Shown here: positions 13,801 to 24,828 of the stretch, piece by piece
Layout: each line of letters starts with the position of its first letter
Position numbering within the stretch: the stretch's first letter is position 1
Origin: Rotaria macrura
Taxonomy: Eukaryota > Rotifera > Eurotatoria > Philodinida > Philodinidae
Length of the DNA stretch: 64,000 nucleotides
Assembly (NCBI GenBank): GCA_900239685.1
Contig: OENT01000073.1
Location: forward strand, 3,959 to 67,958
Direction of reading: 5' to 3'
Notes under the pieces: model-generated
What the model saw: the letters and a program-made list of their open reading frames with translations, nothing else
What the model was told of the DNA's origin: nothing
Databases searched by the model: none
Made by a program: the position numbers and the translations under genes

Positions 13801-16735
13801 TTCAATCAAAAACTATTGAAAAACTAACCGACTGCTTTCACTTCTGGAACAGATAATAACTATATGCACACTATCAATTTTAATATTTCATATTGTTTAA
13901 ACAAAATCAGCTGACGATTGTTTTCATGACAAAAGGCTTCACAATTGATGGATAGGATTTCAATTCGAAATTATGCACATATGATGAACTTCAATGAATA
14001 AAAAGTTAATTATAAACTTGAAAATTTTTTTAATGAATTCGAATACTTATTCTAAAAGATTTTCTTACATCTGTATTAACGTAATTCTTTTTATATTGCT
14101 AATAAACATCAGTAAGCTCAATATTTCTTATTCATAATGTTTTTTTGTTTTCCTCGATGGGAAATAATCGTTTTAGATTTCATCATTAGCCGTACAGTGC
14201 GCTATGTTGATTATGATGTATTACTTCTATCCTTTCGTACATGTACGTAATTTATTCAAGTTATACAAAGAAACTGTGATAAAAAGAAAAATTGTCGTGA
14301 GCTCGACATATTTTATAATGTTAATTTATTCTTAAGATGTCTTCGATCGATATTCTATTTCATAATCAAGGAAAATAATTATACTTCATTCTACTCTCTA
14401 TTCTGAATCTTAAGTAATACAGCTATTTGAAATACTTACTATTGTATTTGAATCTTTCGATTTTGCATTTGAATCATTCGATACTGAAGTCAAATTCTTC
14501 TTGGATGCTCGTGCATTTTCAACTTCTTTCGTATAACTATCCGCAAAATCTGTTATTAACGGATATAACTAAAACAAAAAAAAACAATCAATAATGGTAA
14601 ACATAGATATTTGGTGTTTTATTTACATGTGGTAATAAATCTTCAAGTTCAATTAAATTGTTGGATACAAGTTGTGCAGCTAGTAAGTAGAGTGAAGTTG
14701 CTGTTTCGTCTTGTAGCTAGAATTTTGAACATAGATATTTATCTTTAAAATACAATACGAAACTATATTACTTGATATTGTTGAAATTTAAACCCAATCA
14801 ATTGACATAGGGTAATTTTATCAAAATGTAATAAATTCAATAGACCGACATAAATTTTTGAACATTCAAGATGATATTCAAATGATTCGATAACTAAATC
14901 CAACATACGATTTGGATCAATATCAAAATAGCCAATTAATGCCATAAGTCGATCGTATAATTGTTCGGATGTTAATTTAGTAATGGAAAAATTTTGATTT
15001 AATTCCGTTAATGTCTTAGCAAAACCTTCACTTTCTTCGCGTAGTAAATTAAATTTTTGTTGTTTATAACTAATGAAGAGAATAAAATGACGCAAAAGAA
15101 ATATTTCATAACAGAAAAGTTTTCTATTAAGAGAAAAACAAATAAACTTACTAAAGACGAGTTTTTATTCGAACATATTTTTGACTGAATTGTTCACGAC
15201 TAACAATTAAATCAAGATAGTCTAATGTTTCGATTTCAAGACGTTCCATCAACAGTGTTGTTGAAACAATATGCTAGAAAAAGAAATGTAAACGTATGAA
15301 AAAGCTCTGAAATAATGAGCCTATCGATATACATGAAGAGCCAAGATTTAATTCATTTATTCGTAATATGACTTATAAATTAAATAAAATTATCTGGCCA
15401 TTAACTAATTCGATGATTTATAACTCTGATTAATTTCAAATTCATTCATGATAGTCAAGGAACGATAAATTGAATTCATTAGTGTCAAATAGTTTTCTCG
15501 ATTACAAATCATATTTGTTCTTCAATACTCATAAAATTGCATTTTAATAATCTTCTAACTCATAGAGAAAATAAGAATTTAGCCATCGACAACAAACATA
15601 ATGCCTCCAGAAATAAATTTGAATAGGCCACGAATTTCAATGTACACTTGTGATATACAATTTAAAAGATAAGATAGTATAAGCTTTCATTGAAAAAAAT
15701 TTCAAATAATTGACGCCTGGTATGATAGCGAGAATTTCTCTTTCTTACAAAAGACGAAATTCTTCTCGACCTTTCTGTACAATACACAACAGTGCTTATA
15801 TCGTTGGTTTTTTTTTTTATTACATTCCAAGTATTTGCTATAACCAAAATTAATGTAACACAATTTCAAATTTATTCGATATTTTTGTCGTCTCGACCAA
15901 TAAATATCGAATGTTTGATTTGTGTATCTCAATAATAATCTCAAACAAATATAGACATACAGTTTTCTTTTTCTTACGGTCCAACGTTTCACTTATCTAC
16001 TAATCGAATTATCATCTTCATAGTATTGATTAGATTTCAATAATGTGTTCACATACAATAATCTAAGTCTAGTATTCAAATAAATCATCATTTAATTCTT
16101 ACTTCTGAATTGTTAATCAACTGGAAGAATCGTTGTTTATATATGTCTTTTGTAATTACATCATCATTGGGAAATAATTCAATATCTATATGTGAATAGA
16201 AAATTACAACATATCAAGTTTTTCATCAAAAACAAAAAGGAAAAAAACAAACTAACCAAGTGTTGCCAAAATATCGGCAAGAAGATCACCGATACTTGAT
16301 GGCAATATAACGATTTCCTAAATAAATAGATGATTGAAAATATACTTCTAATATGTAAATAGTTTACTTGAAGTTCGCCAAATATTCGAATAACGGCTTC
16401 CACTGATTGAGTTCCTTGTAAACATGATTTACATAAAGAAACAAGCAATTGTTTCATTGCTAGAAAAAATTTATTTTTACGTTCATCAAACTCTGAATAA
16501 ACATTAAATTTTTACCTAATTCAGCTTCAAATTTATCTTTATCGTCATTAAGTAATTGTTTGTAAAGTTGATTACTAAAAAAAAAAAAAATAAATAAATA
16601 AATAGTAAAAAAAAAAAGAATTCTTCTTTTTTTCTTATATTACAATTGAGCTTTGCCATCAGGTGACCAGTTTATAATCGCTGTATTGATGGTATTTGAA
16701 ATATCCATTGATCGATCTGTTCGAATATCAACCAT
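2023..16735 (-). CDS. THOC2: THO complex subunit 2 (THOC2), 28 exons, about 1673 aa
   Basis: Scaffold subunit of the nuclear THO/TREX complex, which couples transcription to mRNP assembly and export. Exons in transcript order: 16735-16644, 16574-16516, 16459-16368, 16317-16257, 16185-16103, 15273-15152, 15069-14772, 14716-14627, 14568-14440, 11946-11774, 11719-11267, 9555-9471, 9389-8787, 8726-8562, 8511-8455, 7343-7249, 7196-7070, 6990-6849, 6753-6464, 5283-4650, 4594-4436, 4368-4038, 3975-3823, 3750-3662, 3605-3568, 2548-2471, 2402-2163, 2106-2023 (5022 nt). Family motifs in order: [27 protein letters not shown]-like [30 protein letters not shown]-like [65 protein letters not shown] and CHKWHYKL. 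The C-terminal third (from about residue 1250) is low-complexity, with a 17-Asn run and Ser/Arg-rich end, as in animal THOC2. The ATG at 16735 follows an in-frame stop; a second in-frame ATG lies at 16708. Human THOC2 is similar in length. Confidence 0.95.
4798..4848. repeat. (ATT)17 microsatellite coding for polyasparagine
   Basis: Seventeen uninterrupted ATT units on the plus strand. On the minus strand they read as AAT codons inside THOC2 exon 20 and encode a pure 17-Asn tract after a short Ser run. The units are identical, so the tract is likely length-variable by slippage. Confidence 0.95.
9640..10760. other. compositionally distinct block inside a THOC2 intron
   Basis: This 1.1-kb part of the intron between THOC2 exons 11 and 12 has C-runs, more mixed base composition than the neighbouring introns and two adjacent hairpins: a 9-bp stem at 10290-10309 and a 6-bp stem at 10321-10336. 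No inverted termini, target duplication or coding remnant was found. It may be an old mobile-element fragment, but its class cannot be named. Confidence 0.35.
13156..13866. repeat. long imperfect inverted repeat (foldback) in a THOC2 intron
   Basis: Arms of roughly 200 bp at about 13156-13350 and 13628-13866 are imperfect reverse complements. Shared blocks include CGTTCCAGAA near the outer ends, TCGGTTAGTTTTT, ATAGAGAC, GATCTTTGGAAAA-like and CATAGGA...TATTGAT near the inner ends. No coding remnant is seen between the arms. It lies inside the 2.5-kb intron between exons 9 and 10, so the transcript could form a long hairpin. Probably a decayed foldback/MITE. Confidence 0.7.
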
Positions 16736-17532
16736 GATTCGATCAATCGAGTCAAGACAAGAAATGAATTAGTCAGTATCCGAAAAACAAACGTTAGTTG
16801 TTGTTCTCTCTGTCTTTTCTTATTTTCTATGTGTTTCAACAGAATTTTGGCCATTAGAGAATTTTTTGATCCTTTCTATTATGTTTGATAGATGTCGTTA
16901 ATAATTGGCCGAATAATTAATAAAACAAAAATAGAACAAAGAAAGAAGATTTTGAGCTTCATTATGTAAAAAATTTATTGATTTCATTGATATTTAAGAT
17001 CATTCATTAACATTTGTCGTTGTTTTCGATCATTATAGCAGCACATTGGTTTTTGACATATATCATATTTTTTTCTTGTTCGGGGATTGCCCGTTGACTC
17101 TTAACTATCAAGAATATCTATCTATTAGACATTTATTCCCCATGAATGCTATTACTCGTTCTATCTAGAGAAAACAAACGAGATACTGATTATCTATCCA
17201 TCTATTCTTGTTAGATCCAGCCAACGTGTCGTGCAAGCAATGGTAAGCATAAATGTATATCTATTTATCTATCTATATACACATACATTGTATGTGTGAA
17301 TTCAATTATGTTGTCAAATTGTGAGTTAAAACTTCTTTTATTGATCGATATAGTTTAAGAATAAAATATTTATATGGACATAAGTTTTAGTTTTCTTTTT
17401 ATTGAAAATGATTTCGGTAGTCTCATCATTACTAACATAGCATTATGTAAGAACAATTAAAACTCAATTTGTATACGAAAAAAAAACGAAAAAAAGAGGG
17501 TGATCCTTTCGATGGATGACAATAAAAGAAAC
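16736..17532. other. intergenic: THOC2 5' side and DNAJB 3' side
   Basis: Both flanking genes are on the minus strand. A minus-strand AATAAA at 17398-17403 is a possible DNAJB polyadenylation signal. Nothing else is recognisable. Confidence 0.45.
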
Positions 17533-19019
17533 TCAGAAAACAGTTTCATTAACTGATGATGTTGCAGGAAAACTTGTTGATGATACCGATGTAGCAGCAT
17601 CTACAGGTGCTACTTTATTTTTATTACGATTTTTAGTTGGAGAAGTCGATAATTTTTGATTTCCATTACTGTGAACATTGCGATTTACAGCTGCTTGATG
17701 ATGATGATGTTGTTGATGATGATTAGGATTCAGATTATTATTCTGATTGTTGGGATTAGTTGGTATCGTCTGAGTTTTGTTAGTTGGCGTTGAATTTGTA
17801 TTAGCCGTTGATGGTTTTTGTGATGGTGATACTTGTGGTTGTTGTTGTGATTGTGAGGGTTGTTGCTGTTGTGATTGTGACGAGGGTTTAGGCTGTTGTT
17901 GTGCTTGTGTCTGTGCTTGCTGTTGCTGTGACTGTTGATTGTCTTCCATGAGTGTACTATGAAAGACAGAATCATACGGTTGATAGGAATCAATAGAATT
18001 AGAAAAGCAACAATCGACAATTGTACGCTGTTCATGATTAAGAGTTTTCGGGAAAAGAATATCAAATTTAACAATGAGATCACCACGTCTTGTTGGATCT
18101 TTCGGATAAGGTAAACCTTCATTTGGAAAACGTTTTTCTGTTTGAGGTGTTATTATTTCTTGAGTCGAACGAAATTGATACGGTGCTCTAGCCGAATCAA
18201 GAAATGGTATAACAACTAATGTACCAAGTAATGCTTGTTTTAAAGTTAATTTAACTCGATAGATTAAATCGGAATTTGATCTTTCGAATGTTGGATGTGG
18301 TTTATCTCGAATAATAAATACAATATCACCTGCTATAGTATTTTGATCACATTCGTCACCTTCACCTTCAAAGGTTATTTTAGTTCCTTGAAAAAACCAA
18401 AGACAACAACAACATATCAATTATAATTACATACATTTTTGTTAGGTTATTATTATGATTATTATTATTTTTTTGTTTCATTTAAAAATAAAAGAACACG
18501 CTTACCTTCTTTCCAACCAGGTTTAATTTGAATTTCAAGTAGTTTTTCATCACGCACAGTTGTATTAAGTTCAGTATTGAACCGTTGTCGGGTCACTTTC
18601 ATTTTTCGTGTTGCACCTTTACTAATTTCTTCTAATGTAACATATAAATCGTAGAATGTTGATGGATCTTTATAGCGTACAAAATAATTATTATATGGGT
18701 CATATGTATAATCATTATTTAAATCAGTTGCACAATCTGAATAGTAAGGACCAGACGAAGGGAAATGTGTACGAGGATCAGCACCTAAATAATTTCGTAA
18801 TTCTTCCGAACCGAAGCGGTCATATAATGAACGTTTGTATGGATCCGATAATATTTCATAGGCTTCACTGATATCCATAAATTTTTTTTCAGCATCGACA
18901 TCACCACGATTCTTGTCTGGATGGTGTTTGAGAGCTTTTTGTTTATAGGCACGTTTGATTTCATCATCACTAGCCAATTGAGTAACACCCAATAAAGCAT
19001 AATAATCTTTGTTGCCCAT
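17533..19019 (-). CDS. DNAJB-type (type II) Hsp40 co-chaperone with Q/N/H-rich tail
   Basis: Stimulates Hsp70 ATPase activity and delivers clients; expected in cytosol or nucleus. Two exons, 19019-18506 and 18386-17533, give 455 residues. J domain at about 4-70 with KDYYALLGV and an intact HPD at 33-35. The client-binding C-terminal domains follow ([30 protein letters not shown] across the splice, [25 protein letters not shown]). Human DNAJB1/4/5 end near residue 340. Here, from about residue 320, a roughly 135-residue tail of Gln, Asn, His, Pro and Ser is added. The usual Gly/Phe linker is replaced by a short Asp/Asn/Tyr-rich stretch. The ATG at 19019 is chosen because it starts MGNKDYY; an in-frame ATG 12 codons upstream also exists. 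Which DNAJB paralogue it corresponds to is uncertain. Confidence 0.93.
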
Positions 19020-19618
19020 TTTTTTTCTATTTTCTGTTTCAAAGCTATAACCCACAATAAAAAGACGATGTTTCTTTTTGTTGATTGTACAGGTCGATCT
19101 GTTTCTACTCGATTATTCTTCTTCTTTCAATCATTCTTGTGTGTCGACTTTTAATAGTATTCGTCTGTTTCGATTGTTTTCATGGTAAATGCACGATACG
19201 TCTCTCTTGCGGGATATTTTACAAGTGAATGGCGAAGAACAGGAGAGAAGGAAAAAAAGAACACTACGTATTATTTTACAATTATCATTCGTTTCAAACT
19301 CACGGCGTATCGGCGATGTTGTTCAACAACATTCGAATGCGAGCAAAGAGGAGAGACGCTAAAAAAAAAGGTATATACGACGCGTGTCAGTGCCTGTATA
19401 TATTTCAGTGATGTATTGCATACGTCGTTAACCTGTTTTGCGTTTCGCTTTGAAGCGTTCAGATGTCCATATGATTATTCATTCAACTTGTCTTTATACA
19501 AAAATAGAGAAAATGAAAATCGTCGAAGGAAGAAAGAGAGAGAGAGAGAGAACAAAGAAAAAAATTTCATGTTTTAACGTATATTACACTTGTGTCATTG
19601 ACAGACATTTATATTTAG
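19020..19618. other. divergent promoter region
   Basis: Lies between the minus-strand DNAJB gene and the plus-strand gene at 19619. Contains a (GA)n run near 19528-19550. It must hold the DNAJB promoter and the missing first exon of the next gene. No core promoter element was assigned. Confidence 0.4.
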
Positions 19619-20207
19619 GTAGATTTGACAGAACAATATCTATTTGTATTCGTCATATTCGTTCTCTGTATATACGATCACGTTGGCAGTGATTTAACTG
19701 AAAAAAGTCAATTGGGTCAACAAGACAAGCAATCAAACAAACTAGAAGAGCACAATGAGAAACGATATAAATCAGAAGTTTCTAATGGTAAGCTTATAGT
19801 ATGTCGAAGGAACGATACAGATTTGATTTATTCATCTAGTTTATTCATCATCGCAAGCAAATGAATTTTTGTCTTATGATATATGTATGCAACGAATGAA
19901 ATGTCCAGTCAGCCGTAAGGAAGATTGTAGTGAAGAATGTCAAGCAGGTAGATAGACATCAATTTATTCTCGATCATTTGTACTTTTAATATATATCTAT
20001 ATTTAAATAATAGGCAATACAGAAGAAGAAATTGAAGAACATAATGAGATAACAATCAATGAACGTCTAAATGCATTAAGTAATAAGCCAAAACCAAGAT
20101 TCGATACAGATGTCAAAAAACGATCATTAAAAGACAAGCGTTCATCGGAGACTAAGCAATCATCGAATAATTCAACTGATACATTAGGGATAAAAACTGA
20201 ATTATGA
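19619..20207 (+). CDS. unknown secreted or membrane-anchored small protein (5' end unresolved)
   Basis: Three exons are readable: 19619-19786, 19858-19947 and 20014-20207, with consistent phases and a TGA at 20205. The first begins after a TATATTTAG acceptor with no in-frame ATG, so an upstream initiating exon is missing from the model. Near its start is a hydrophobic stretch (LFVFVIFVLCIY) followed by GSDLTEK, which looks like a signal peptide or anchor. Exon 2 carries four cysteines in ICMQRMKCPVSRKEDCSEEC. Exon 3 is acidic then Lys/Ser-rich (EEEIEEHNE, KKRSLKDKRSS). I do not recognise the family. An alternative start exon near 19512 is possible but would put a charged segment ahead of the hydrophobic one. 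Confidence 0.5.
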
Positions 20208-21532
20208 ATTTTTAAATTGTAGTCAACGTTCGATTCCTTTTTTTTTACACCTTTTAATTTACCATAAAACATAGAAAATTAGACGATGAATATCAATCAA
20301 TTACTCGGTCTTTATCTACATAAAAAGAAATATTATTTTTATAAACATCATTTCAATGTCAAACACTGGTGTTTTGTCTACAATTTTGTTCATGGACACA
20401 AAACATCATCATTCTTGATAATTGAATAATACAATAATTATAGATAAATTCAATCATTACTACAACACATGTCCTTGCCTAGTTATTGTTGAATCAGAAC
20501 ATATTAACATTGTGATGATCAGATTATTTGAAAAAGAAAATGCTAGTAGCAAACTCGTGGATTCTAGAATTAAATATTGCAATGAATCATCCTCAGGTGA
20601 AACGTACGTCTAATCAGATAGGACACGGTTAGGTCATTTAGAAGTAATGTACAATCATTTTCTATTTATATCCATCGTCTTCTTTTACGATAAAAATGCA
20701 TGTGAAACATAACATGTCAATTTTCCATTGAAAATCATTGAACTACAAAGAACAAAACGAGGAAGTCTTCGATAAGCATTGTTTTTATTAATAGAATTAA
20801 TTGTTTTTATTGATAATATCGAATAATTTACAAGTCATCCGATCGTTACATTCATCTAGAAATGACTTCATTAATAATATCAAGGGTGTCTTATTGATTT
20901 AACTATATATACTAACAGTTATTGAATCTATTATCCAGAAGTATCAAATCTAATAGTTAAAGAAACGAACACAATCCAATTATAGCCACAAGTATATACA
21001 TTAAAAGCTCGTCGAATGTCATACAAAAATATTTATTTTGACACTGTCTAATAAGAAAAATATTCAGAAAAATCAGAACGATAGTTGTTCTTCCAGATCT
21101 ATCACTCCTGCGAAAAATAAGTATATAGTTGATGAAACAGACAGGTGTCACTACTGTACATGTGTACACTCGAAATACTTGGAGTATACATATAGTATCC
21201 TTAACATACTTCGTGAATTTAATACACAATAGAATCATTTTTATTAAGAATTATAATTTTTTTTCTTCATAATATTCATATTTTTAACAAGCCAGGTGAA
21301 TGAGTGAATACAAGTAACCAATGAAAAATCATACGAATACCAATTTACATGATTATTGTTGTTTACTTATAGATAGATAGATATTTTGTCATAAATATAA
21401 ACCGTTCCGTCAGATCTATTAATTTATATTCTAGAAATTATATATATATATATATATAAATATAGTATATATTTTCATATTAAATGATTGATAATCTATT
21501 CATATAAATTATTCAATGATATTGATATTACA
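20208..21532. other. intergenic, no supported gene
   Basis: AT-rich, with a TA microsatellite at 21440-21458. A minus-strand frame at 20957-21238 could encode two hydrophobic segments but lacks support. Confidence 0.4.
21440..21458. repeat. (TA)n microsatellite
   Basis: Nine consecutive TA units just upstream of the gene at 21533. Confidence 0.9.
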
Positions 21533-23328
21533 ATGATGCTAAGTAACTATACATTTCTAACTGATCATTCGTATTCTTTACGACCTGTTGCTACCGATGA
21601 TAATGATGAATTACCGTTAAATCAACGTGGAAGAACAAATAAAAAACGTCGTGAACCTTCGAATCGAACAAGTAAGCATTAATTTTTCTTATTATGATTA
21701 TGGTTCTTCTATTTCCATTGATTGGCACATTTTATATTTATATCTGATTAATTTTAGTGGATGAAACCATATCGACAAATAATCGTACGGTATTAGTTGA
21801 TCGTAGTTCAAGTGATAAAGAGAATAATTCATTGATTTTGTCACATTCAAGTGAAACTCTCATACCTGTTACAAGTAATTCAGCAAGTAAAAATAAGTTA
21901 TCAAAAAGTGCACGATCAAATAAGAAGACATCAACTGGATCTGGTCGTGCTCGTCTATCTTCACGCACATTGACGACTAATCCACGTTCACCAACAGGAA
22001 AGAAACACGATAATAAAACTATAGCAAAAGTATGTAGACTGAATAACAAAAAATCCACATGAACACATCACATATTATATTTGTATATCTTCTTAACTTT
22101 GATTTACAACCGACATTGTAGCGTATAACTTTAGTCTGATTTTCATACAGCTATATATTCCGATTGTTAGATGACATGACAATGACAATAAATTGATCTT
22201 TAGTAAAAATTGGTAACAACACTTTTGAGAGTCGTTCAAAAATGAAATTCTAATAAATCCTTTATTAGTAATAGACTAGACAAAAGAAAAGTGAACGAAG
22301 TTTTGACATTTTAATTGAAACTTCTTATCTCACTCATTTATTTTCTAGTTGTTTATATAAAACTTTCAAGAAGAATATCTAAAATATCAATCGTGCCGCA
22401 TCTATTGTAAATTCTTTAATTACATCGTTTATAGTTTTGAATTATATTCTCATACATGACATAATTAATTTAGAATCATTAGGGTATCACAACAAATGAA
22501 AATTTACGTTTTAGTTTCATTCATCTCTACTATTAACTGATAGACATGCATTACATATTCTAGACCACAGTCATTTGATGTAGATGAGAAAGATAAATGA
22601 TACTAATCTAAGAAAAAGAAAACTATTTGGTTTCAATCGCTTTTGAAAATTACTATGGATAATCTTGTTATTAATGAAGAATTTTATATTAAAATACATA
22701 TCGAAAAAACAGTAGAAAAAGAATTTTCTTTTCGTTATAATGAAGCTATGGCGATCATCAGTTAAATGACATCTGCCTCTTCATTATAAGGTGTCATGCG
22801 TCATTGTAAGTTCATTATGCGCCTAATGACGTGCAAAAAAAAATCGGTTTTTTGAGTATATCCTACATACATGGATATTTTCTCTTCTTCGAATCATTTC
22901 TAAGTCAAAATAAATTTTCCATTTAGACTAGCATCAAATCAAGACATGGTAATATTGTTAAAAATAGAAAATCTATTAATCGAGACAAAGCAAAATCATT
23001 AAATGTATTACCAATGGATTCTACGGACATATTACCGTTGTTATCTATTGAAGAGCGTGTAAAATTACGTCGAACAAAACCTCTTCAACCACCGACAATT
23101 ATTGATGAAAAATTAAAGTCTCAAAAACGAAATAAATCTCAACACGATATAAAACAAAATTATGAAACAGTAATTAAAGATGTATTGGAAAAGCCAATGA
23201 AAAATCAATCAACAAAAACTTCTCCTATTGTTTCGACAAATAAAAATAAGAAATTATTTCTTGGATCAGGTCTTGATCTTGACAATATTGTTCTTGGCAA
23301 TCGACAACGACGTTGTGTACAGACATGA
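21533..23328 (+). CDS. unknown basic, disordered protein, 270 aa
   Basis: Exons 21533-21671, 21758-22029 and 22927-23328 total 813 nt with clean GT-AG junctions. Translation starts at a double ATG preceded by an in-frame TGA. The protein is rich in Ser, Lys, Arg, Asn and Thr with no predicted membrane segment. Basic clusters include RGRTNKKRREPS and SARSNKKTSTGSGRARLSSR. A more ordered-looking stretch is DILPLLSIEERVKLRRTKPL near residue 170. The last residues are LDLDNIVLGNRQRR plus CVQT. The composition suggests a nuclear or nucleic-acid-associated protein, but that is only composition. I do not recognise an orthologue. Intron 2 is 897 nt and contains a short inverted repeat (TTATAATGAAG / CTTCATTATAA) near 22735-22790. 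Confidence 0.7.
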
Positions 23329-24828
23329 ACATTTATTTTATTGTATAGTTTTTGTGCCATAGATATTTGTCTCATATGAACACATTCGATCATATTTTGA
23401 CTATTTCATTCGTTCTGTTTTGCCTTCTTCTTTTGGTTTTCGTTTCTTTTTCTTTTTCTTTTTTTTCCGATTGGGATTCGTTCGGTTTTTGTTTATAAAC
23501 AAAGAAAAAAGTTCCGTTTTCTGTTTTTTTTTCTCTTACTTCTGTTTCATTTCATTTTAGTTTTGTTAAATTGTATATAACACATATACGTTGAGGTTTT
23601 CTTCTCTTCCATGCTAGCCTTTTTTCTTTTTGTATACAGTTTTGGATATTGTTTTCTTTCTTCCTATGCGTTGTAGCGTGGTTCTTGTAGAACTGAGCTA
23701 TGCTTTGATGAACAGAGAAAATGTGGCACATAATATATCTATATCTATATCTATATATATATACATGTATTTTTAAAAAGAACACAAGAACACTTGCTAA
23801 TGATAGTAATAAGAAAAACTGAAATTGAAGAAAAAACGGTTTTCTATCTCTATCTCACATCTTACTAAATTGAATTTATATTTGATGATTGTGAGACAAT
23901 TGTAATGCATACATAGGCAAATATAGTCATAGTTTGGTCAATTTGAAAACTTCTATAATCGTCATCAATTTCAGATATAGTAGAGCGCAACATATCATAT
24001 GTTCACGTAGATGGGTATCTTCGATTGATACAACTTGTCTATAATATATATATAACTACTGTTACAATTTCTAACGCACACATTTATTCGATTGTTATTT
24101 ATTCGTACTTTTCAATAAGCTCTTAAGCATGTTGAATTAAATCTCACATCACTCTTCAGTACATATTTGGCCACGACGACAGTGTGTGAAAGCATAGAAA
24201 ATCTTCATCTATTACAATACATGTGTATGTATACCTAAAGTGTCGGCTCGCTGAAATATCATCATAATTAATAAATCCTAAATAAATAAGCTCTGCAGAA
24301 AAGATAAATCCCTTAGAAAAAAAAAAGTAAATCTTGGCGTCCCCCCTTTTTTTTGTGGACCGTCCCGTATATCAATACAACTTTAGCCACAATGATTTAC
24401 GATCTTTTTCTTCAGATCTAACATGATTGATGTGTTCGTTGTTCACTTCTACTGCTCTCTAATCTCTAACGTCGATAGAACTTTTGAAAGACAAACACAT
24501 TAAGAAATAGATGTCTCATTATTTAGTTCTGTTGAGTGATATACAATTTTTCTTGTCAAGTAATACTTGATATGATGATGTCGTCTAAAAGAAAGAACGC
24601 TAACAACTTCTAGGGAATACATACCTTGCTTTATACTTGATATTACACTTAAATTTTTATCTTGAAGAAACTTTGACCAAAGAACATAAGAGTATTATCA
24701 TGTGCAAATATATCTGAGTTATAAAAACAAAAATTTGTTTCATGATCCTTTTCTTTTACTTGCTCTTTAGTATTTTTAGATAGAGAAGAAGAAAAAAAAA
24801 AGGATTTCATTTATCATTCTAAAACACA
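23329..24828. other. intergenic, no feature seen
   Basis: T-rich 3' flank of the basic-protein gene and 5' flank of CNDP2. A TATC/TA-rich simple repeat lies near 23735-23765. No gene or RNA was recognised. Confidence 0.45.

Noticed and set aside
15662..15992. Minus-strand frames in the 0.8-kb THOC2 intron between exons 5 and 6
   Set aside because: Basic/aromatic AT-driven sequence without THOC2 similarity; the flanking exons join in phase without it.
16672..16854. Minus-strand 60-codon frame at the THOC2 5' end
   Set aside because: Out of frame with the THOC2 N-terminus that splices correctly into the following exons; likely 5' UTR.
19438..19692. Plus-strand frame through the (GA)n region upstream of the gene at 19619
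   Set aside because: Simple-repeat driven and in a different frame from the supported exons.
20957..21238. Minus-strand frame with two hydrophobic segments
   Set aside because: AT-rich sequence often yields hydrophobic frames; no partner exons or homologue could be shown. Kept only as a possibility.
24330..24375. C-run/T-run with a GTGGACCGTCCC motif resembling a transposon end
   Set aside because: No inverted partner or target duplication found nearby.
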